A stretch of 62,916 bases of DNA from Microcaldota archaeon (GTDB lineage: Archaea; Micrarchaeota; Micrarchaeia; Micrarchaeales; Micrarchaeaceae): NCBI GenBank assembly GCA_021828155.1, contig JAKAST010000003.1:1-62916 (forward strand), written 5' to 3'. The translations under genes and the position numbers were made by a program. This document shows positions 58,979-62,916 of the stretch, piece by piece. Position 1 is the first letter of the stretch. Each line of letters opens with the position of its first letter. The notes under the pieces are model-generated. The model did no database searches. It worked only from the letters and a program-made list of their open reading frames with translations, and had not been told where the DNA came from.

Positions 58979-59839
58979 CTATCGCGTCCTAGACCTCTGC
59001 TTGGCGAAACGCGCTTCGGCATGCGTTCGCCGCCTGCGCCTTCCAAACGTTGCAGAAAATAGAATCAAAGCCACTAGCGCTGCGATCACTGCAATTACCG
59101 TGTACTCGAACCACTGGGATGACAAACCCTTGGAAGCGCCCTGCTCCACCAGCACGGTTGAATAGCCGGAAACGCTTGTGTTGTTTGTTACATACGACGT
59201 GGAAACCGCAACGGCATACGTTGCATTAGTCACGCCTGAAGGAGGGTACAGCGTTACATTGAATGTGCTGTTGAGCGGCACACCGGGCTCGAGAGTCGCG
59301 TTGAAGGAACTGCCGCGCACGAACACACCGTATGGCGCCATAACATATATGCTGACTGGCAGGGCCATGCTCGCAAAATTAATGAACGACGCCTTTATTC
59401 TGCCTCTTGAATAGTTCAGGTAGCTTATGTCTACATAGTTCTGCTGCTGCTGGCCAATAGTTATTGTGCAGGGGTAGAGTGTAGTGATCTCTGCAGGGCC
59501 CTGCGTGTACTGCGCAGCGAACCCCACCACATAGCTGCCTGGGTATGTGTAGGAAGAAACGTTGAAGCTTGCGGTCGCGTTGGTTCCTGGGTGCAGCGAG
59601 CCTATCTGCGTGCTCTGTGGGTTCAGCGACAGCCCGACCGAATGTGGTTGCGGAGTTATTGTGACGTTGGCCGCAGTGCCGTTGCCTGTGTTAGCAATAT
59701 GGAACACAGCCTGCGTGCCTGATGGCGTCTGGCCAATCGAGCAGTGCGCGTTGAGAGTTACCGTTGTGACTGCGCTTGCGAAAGACGGAGCGATGACAAG
59801 GAGAACGGCGAGAACCAGCAGCGCTGTATGCAGCTTCAT
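58979..59839 (-). CDS. Secreted anchored protein with NEW3/CARDB-like domains
   Basis: 286 aa from ATG 59839; the longer open frame upstream has no support. Signal peptide (LLVLAVLLVIAPSFASA), two beta-sandwich units (about 25-125 with HIANTGNGTAANVTI and GTNATASFNVSSYTYPGSYVV; about 130-240), then a C-terminal helix (YTVIAVIAALVALILF) and a basic tail (GRRRRRTHAEARF). Likely a surface-exposed glycoprotein. It is 9 nt upstream of the GT2 gene. Confidence 0.72.
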   Translation of the reverse strand: MKLHTALLVLAVLLVIAPSFASAVTTVTLNAHCSIGQTPSGTQAVFHIANTGNGTAANVTITPQPHSVGLSLNPQSTQIGSLHPGTNATASFNVSSYTYPGSYVVGFAAQYTQGPAEITTLYPCTITIGQQQQNYVDISYLNYSRGRIKASFINFASMALPVSIYVMAPYGVFVRGSSFNATLEPGVPLNSTFNVTLYPPSGVTNATYAVAVSTSYVTNNTSVSGYSTVLVEQGASKGLSSQWFEYTVIAVIAALVALILFSATFGRRRRRTHAEARFAKQRSRTR

Positions 59840-59927
59840 CTCATGCACCCACCCGAAATTGGCATCAAGAGGTGCATTGTGGTTAGGCGTATTTATTCCT
59901 TGTGGCACAAATGCATACTGTGGTTTA

Positions 59928-60497
59928 TTGGGGGACAGATTAGAGCAGGGCATAGATGACATAGCCGCGCACCTCTCGGCGAGGCAGAGAGACCTCGACG
60001 CGGTTATTGAGCTTTCGCGCAGGGTAATAAGGGAGGCAGGGCAGGCCATAACGCTGCTCCACAATGGCAGGAGGGGCGATGCCAAAGCAGCCATAAGCGC
60101 GCTAAGGAAGCAGGTAGCTGGCCTGAAGAGCCACGATGCGGAGTTCAGACATGTATCGCTCCAGGCCTACCAAGAGTATGCGGAAGCCGTCCTTTTCTAC
60201 CACATGACCGAGAAGGACACCATACTCGGCGCAGATGATGTAGGAGTCGGCGAGGAGGCATACCTGCTGGGCCTCATGGATGTGGTGGGCGAGCTGAAGC
60301 GCGAGGTAATTGACAAGCTGCGTGAGGGAGGGAAGGACGAAGCGGAGCGCCGCTACGAGATGATGCAACGCATATATGATACGACGCGCGGCCTCAAGTT
60401 CGCTGAAAGCGTGCTGCCGGGCTTCAGGCGCAAGCAGGACGTGGCGCGCATACAGCTTGAGAGTGCAGGCGGAGAGCTGCTCCATGCGTCGCACTGA
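59928..60497 (+). CDS. Translin/TRAX family protein
   Basis: 189 aa from TTG 59928, all-helical. LEQGIDDIAAHLSARQRDLD, VIELSRRVIREAGQAI, FYHMTEKDTILGADDVGV and LMDVVGELKREVIDKLREG correspond to translin helices; archaeal members bind nucleic acid and can have RNase activity (eukaryotic C3PO). The acidic residues used by TRAX are partly present (E and D in the AEAVLFYHMTEKD region). TATA-like GTATTTATT at about 59889. Confidence 0.78.
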   Translation: MGDRLEQGIDDIAAHLSARQRDLDAVIELSRRVIREAGQAITLLHNGRRGDAKAAISALRKQVAGLKSHDAEFRHVSLQAYQEYAEAVLFYHMTEKDTILGADDVGVGEEAYLLGLMDVVGELKREVIDKLREGGKDEAERRYEMMQRIYDTTRGLKFAESVLPGFRRKQDVARIQLESAGGELLHASH

Positions 60498-60547
60498 TTT
60501 GCTGCATTGCAGCAATGTTTTTTAGAGTTAGACTGAGCCATAGTAGT

Positions 60548-60742
60548 ATGGGCAGAAGAGAGAAGCCGGCAAGCTTCAGCAGAACCGAATTCCTGGATAA
60601 TCTATTTAGTGCAAACGGAGCAACAGCCGAGCAGCTTTTCGGCAGTCTGATGAAGGCCGCCGAGGCGGAGCGCAGAAATGGTCCTGCAGGCAAATTCTTC
60701 GGTGACATAATCAGCGACATACTGACATCCTCCCACGAATAA
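60548..60742 (+). pseudogene. 5' part of a gene split by the second TnpB element
   Basis: ATG 60548 begins MGRREKPASFSRTEFLDNLF; 58 host codons run to the IS edge at 60722, after which the frame enters the IS right end and stops at 60742, giving a 64-aa product with a foreign tail. If the IS (about 60723-62069) is removed, codon 59 becomes CCT and the frame continues without interruption into the frame at 62075-62302, giving about 135 aa. The family is not recognised; the product is helical and charged. Confidence 0.6.
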
Positions 60743-62069
60743 ATTCGTGGGGTTCCTCACGGTTTCAAGGTTTGTTTCAATCATTGGCATCATTACACCA
60801 TCTGTGCTCATTCCAATGATATACTGCGGGGTGTGCCAGGACACCCACTACTCCTATCCCACTGCCTTGCTGCAGCGGGATTTGGAGATACCTTTTCATT
60901 ATGTTCAACGCACCATTTGCGTCTGCGTTGAACTGCTTGCCGTATAGTTTACATCTATACAATCCCCTGTGCACTCTCCCGTTTGTCTCTTGACCGCACA
61001 GCGCGCACGTCCTTGACGTATCCTTCTCCGATATTTTCGTTATCCTTACCCCAAACTCTTTTGCCTTGTAGAAGAGCTGTTTCGTTATCTCGGCAAACTG
61101 CCATTGGTGTATCTTCTGGTTGGCATTATCATTATACTTGGTGTTGTCTGTTATATGCGATAGATCACCGACGACTATTCCTTTGTTCTCAACTTTTGCT
61201 GTCTGTACAATCGCCTTTGTCATCGAATGCAGTTGCTGCTGCAATTGATGCAATGCCTTTTTCGCAATTTGCCTCTTCTCCTTGCTTGACCTTTTCCCTA
61301 TTGTTGAAAGAATGGCCTGTTGTTCTGCGTTCTTTTTGTTTCTATACCTGTTCGTAGAACTGACTCTTCCCCCTGAATAAATTGCAACCTTTTTGCCGTC
61401 GAATATTGTTGCGAGGTTTCTCACTCCGAGATCGATGTAGAGATTACCTTTTGGCACAGATTCCTGTTGTTCTTTTGCGTCAATTACTATTGATGCATAC
61501 CATCTGTCTTTTCTATACAGTTCAATGTATTTTACAATTCCATCATACCGCAGATTGGGGATTTTGAGATTTAGATGCGACAGCCCTTTCTCTTCCCTAT
61601 ACCTCATGGACAGTGGAACTGTCAACGTGTTTCCATCAATTTTTATCTGCTGCGATTTGAACGGTATTATCCAAGTTGTGTTCTTTTTGTGGTATCTTGG
61701 ATATGCTGCATTTGCATTGTTTCTGCGAAGTTTCAGGAACGACTTTATTGCACCTTCTACTTTCTGGAGTACCGCCTGGGCTGTCTGGGAAGGCAATAAG
61801 GCATAGAGTATATTTTCCTTTAGAATATTGCAGAGATCGTAGTAGAAGTAGAATTTTTGCTCTCTATTGTATCTCTGACTGCTTTCATACAATGCAGAAT
61901 TATACAACCCATTGGTTATCCTTGCAAGATTGTCCAATATTTCATAATCACCTTCTATCTTTACAATCTGCGTTAATTTCATTTACTTCACTACCATATG
62001 ATATATTTAGTTACAATTAACAAATTTATGTATTTCGCATTCATCCCACGATTGAAAATCGTGGGCTTT
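60723..62069 (-). mobile_element. TnpB-only insertion sequence (IS1341/IS605 type)
   Basis: The right end, read on the minus strand, is a perfect 9-bp hairpin (CCCACGAAT/ATTCGTGGG, 60732-60751) followed by GGGAGGATGTCA. The left end hairpin is CCCACGATT/AATCGTGGG (62045-62065) next to AAAGCC. No inverted terminal repeats and no target duplication, as expected for single-strand transposition. No tnpA in the element. Limits are inferred from the hairpins and from reading-frame restoration. Confidence 0.75.
60777..61982 (-). CDS. tnpB: TnpB RNA-guided nuclease homologue
   Basis: 401 aa, near full length. RuvC-like acidic residues: Asp in YIDLGVRNLAT, the GIVVGDLSHI segment (Gly-Asp in place of the more usual Glu-Asp), and Asp in FNADANGALNIM. 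Zinc finger: first half CALC, second half CKLY, so one of the four cysteines is replaced by Tyr. N-terminal RNA-binding region normal (KLTQIVKIEGDYEIL; TNGLYNSALYESSQRY). Lower GC than the chromosome. Its guide RNA would overlap the 3' end and the right end (about 60723-60850). Confidence 0.9.
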   Translation of the reverse strand: MKLTQIVKIEGDYEILDNLARITNGLYNSALYESSQRYNREQKFYFYYDLCNILKENILYALLPSQTAQAVLQKVEGAIKSFLKLRRNNANAAYPRYHKKNTTWIIPFKSQQIKIDGNTLTVPLSMRYREEKGLSHLNLKIPNLRYDGIVKYIELYRKDRWYASIVIDAKEQQESVPKGNLYIDLGVRNLATIFDGKKVAIYSGGRVSSTNRYRNKKNAEQQAILSTIGKRSSKEKRQIAKKALHQLQQQLHSMTKAIVQTAKVENKGIVVGDLSHITDNTKYNDNANQKIHQWQFAEITKQLFYKAKEFGVRITKISEKDTSRTCALCGQETNGRVHRGLYRCKLYGKQFNADANGALNIMKRYLQIPLQQGSGIGVVGVLAHPAVYHWNEHRWCNDAND

Positions 62070-62074
62070 CTGCT

Positions 62075-62302
62075 ATGCATTCTGTAAAGAGGGCAGGCGA
62101 CTACAGGCTTGGCGGCGATACCGGAAGCTACATGTCCACAATTTCTAGGGCGGTTAGGCTTGTGGAGCTGATACTCGAGCAAGGTATAAGCGATGCAGAG
62201 GCGGAGCGCAGCGCAATATCCATACATGCTGCGCTGATGAATTCTATGCCGAAAAGGATGGAAACTGCGCTGATAGGCTTCCTTAGGAAACACGAATCTT
62301 GA
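62075..62302 (+). pseudogene. 3' part of the gene split by the second TnpB element
   Basis: 75 codons from an ATG just beyond the IS left end. MSTISRAVRLVELILEQ and MPKRMETALIGFL suggest a small helical protein. It is open upstream into the IS and is in the right phase to continue the frame broken at 60722. It might still be translated alone from ATG 62075. Confidence 0.55.
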
Positions 62303-62313
62303 GAGCTGCGGCA

Positions 62314-62637
62314 TCAGTTCCCCATTGCCATTCCAACGAGCCTTGCAGAGGATGCGGCTTCCTCGACATTCTTTGATATTACAGCAGTGCCCCTGCCGCT
62401 CAGGGCAAGCCTCACAATGTGCTTGTGGATGCCGCTCCGCTCCACGCCGATGCGCAGGCGCCTCACCCTGGCGGAATACCTTCCGTTTAGGTATTTGCTT
62501 ACCTCGGCTTGAGCCACGCCGAGCACGCGGGCCGCCTCAGCCTGCCTGAACTTGTGCTCCCCTACCAATGCTGAAGCTACGGCTATGCGCACAGCTGGCA
62601 GCGTGAACTTTATGGCCTTCTCGCAGTCGGCCAGCAT
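62314..62637 (-). CDS. HTH transcriptional regulator
   Basis: 107 aa from ATG 62637, with GTGATC just upstream (a GTG at 62652 is also in frame). Helix-turn-helix: FRQAEAARVLGVAQAEVSKYL. The rest is helical (VRLALSGRGTAVISKNVEEA). It resembles small archaeal regulators with an N-terminal HTH of the XRE/Trp-repressor style. Target unknown. It overlaps or abuts the upstream gene. Confidence 0.75.
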   Translation of the reverse strand: MLADCEKAIKFTLPAVRIAVASALVGEHKFRQAEAARVLGVAQAEVSKYLNGRYSARVRRLRIGVERSGIHKHIVRLALSGRGTAVISKNVEEAASSARLVGMAMGN

Positions 62638-62641
62638 TCGA

Positions 62642-62914
62642 TCACTCGACACCGAAGATGTTCTTTATGTTCTTCGTTATGCCCTTCTTCCTGTCCCAGA
62701 GAGGGGAGCGGTCATCCTCGTACTGCTCTTGCTCTGGAGTGCGCTGCACTTGCTGCTGGCGCTGCTGCTGGCGCTGAGGCCTCTGCTGTGGCTTAGGTTG
62801 GGGCATTGGGGCAAGACGCCTCTGCTGCGCTCGCACTCCCACAACCGGTCCGAGCAGTTCTGGTGTGTCGCGGCCTAGCGCCGAGGGGCTGAAAATTACC
62901 ACGTTAGCACCTGC
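62642..62914 (-). CDS. Partial gene at window edge, glutamine-rich C-terminus
   Basis: The frame is open to the window end, so the 5' part is missing. The visible end starts with a strand-like GANVVIFSPSALG, then a Q/P/R-rich linker (MPQPKPQQRPQRQQQRQQQ) and a basic C-terminus (WDRKKGITKNIKNIFGVE). The GTG at 62902 is probably internal. Not enough is visible to name it; a P-loop or regulatory domain upstream is possible. Confidence 0.6.
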   Translation of the reverse strand, partial: AGANVVIFSPSALGRDTPELLGPVVGVRAQQRRLAPMPQPKPQQRPQRQQQRQQQVQRTPEQEQYEDDRSPLWDRKKGITKNIKNIFGVE

Positions 62915-62916
62915 GC

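Noticed and set aside
59562-59927. Long 5' extension of the translin gene
   Set aside because: Antisense to the secreted protein gene at 58979-59839; the translin-like sequence begins near TTG 59928.
59840-60094. 85-residue N-terminal extension of the anchored surface protein
   Set aside because: It is the reverse strand of the translin gene, and a typical signal peptide begins at ATG 59839.

Overview
The window is chromosomal DNA of an archaeon. It carries an archaeal A/V-type ATPase operon, RpoF (Rpb4), a TBP-type protein, ribosomal proteins L21e, S15 and S3Ae, Top6B, a Dim2/Pno1-like KH protein, archaeal PheS/PheT and ValS, and a radical SAM protein that looks like tetraether lipid synthase. 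Tight overlapping genes, heavy use of ATA and AGG codons, short GTG/TTG starts, pilin-type proteins beginning KAQSAMEYL, several reduced proteins (one-repeat TBP, TrmI without its N-terminal domain) and TnpB-only insertion sequences suggest a DPANN lineage, perhaps Micrarchaeota-like. That placement is inference.

Layout. 1-560: end of a TnpB insertion sequence and a gene remnant. 562-4753: a complete tRNA-Arg, then about 4.1 kb of AT-rich DNA with small membrane, pilin-like and nuclease genes, closed by a tRNA-Glu-like sequence. Its last 28 nt repeat the end of the tRNA-Arg, so this looks like a tRNA-targeted integrated element without a visible integrase. 4833-8376: an NADP/F420-type oxidoreductase and RtcB interrupted by an intein exactly at its metal-binding cysteine. 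8537-16964: ATPase operon in the order K-E-C-F-A-B-D-(58-aa membrane ORF)-H-I. 17010-37857: housekeeping genes (pilin plus MoxR, RpoF, DUF655, L21e, one-repeat TBP, TrmI, superoxide dismutase, topoisomerase IA, small transporters, S3Ae, S15, ValS, TRAM protein, PheS-PheT, tetraether synthase with a partner, KH protein, Top6B).

37858-54595, all on the minus strand, is the most striking region: a roughly 17-kb locus resembling a conjugation or DNA-import machine. In transcription order it has a small two-TM VirB2-like protein, a six-TM membrane protein, six consecutive polytopic VirB6/TrbL/CedA-like proteins, two related two-TM proteins, a VirB4/HerA-type ATPase and several accessory genes (small helical protein, zinc-ribbon membrane protein, coiled-coil/winged-helix protein, 47-aa basic protein, large cell-surface protein). 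Five of the six polytopic proteins share the exact pattern G-I-[VI]-[LA]-R-x5-R-x2-G-G-x13-P. Outer-membrane components, relaxase, VirD4 and VirB11 are not seen. The nearest described relatives by logic are the crenarchaeal Ced and Ted DNA-import systems, but six tandem CedA/VirB6-like subunits and this accessory set are unusual.

54805-62916: a carbamoyltransferase, a GT-C and a GT-A glycosyltransferase, a secreted anchored protein, a translin-family protein, a small gene split by a TnpB-only insertion sequence (the two halves rejoin in frame when the element is removed in silico), an HTH regulator and a partial gene at the right edge.
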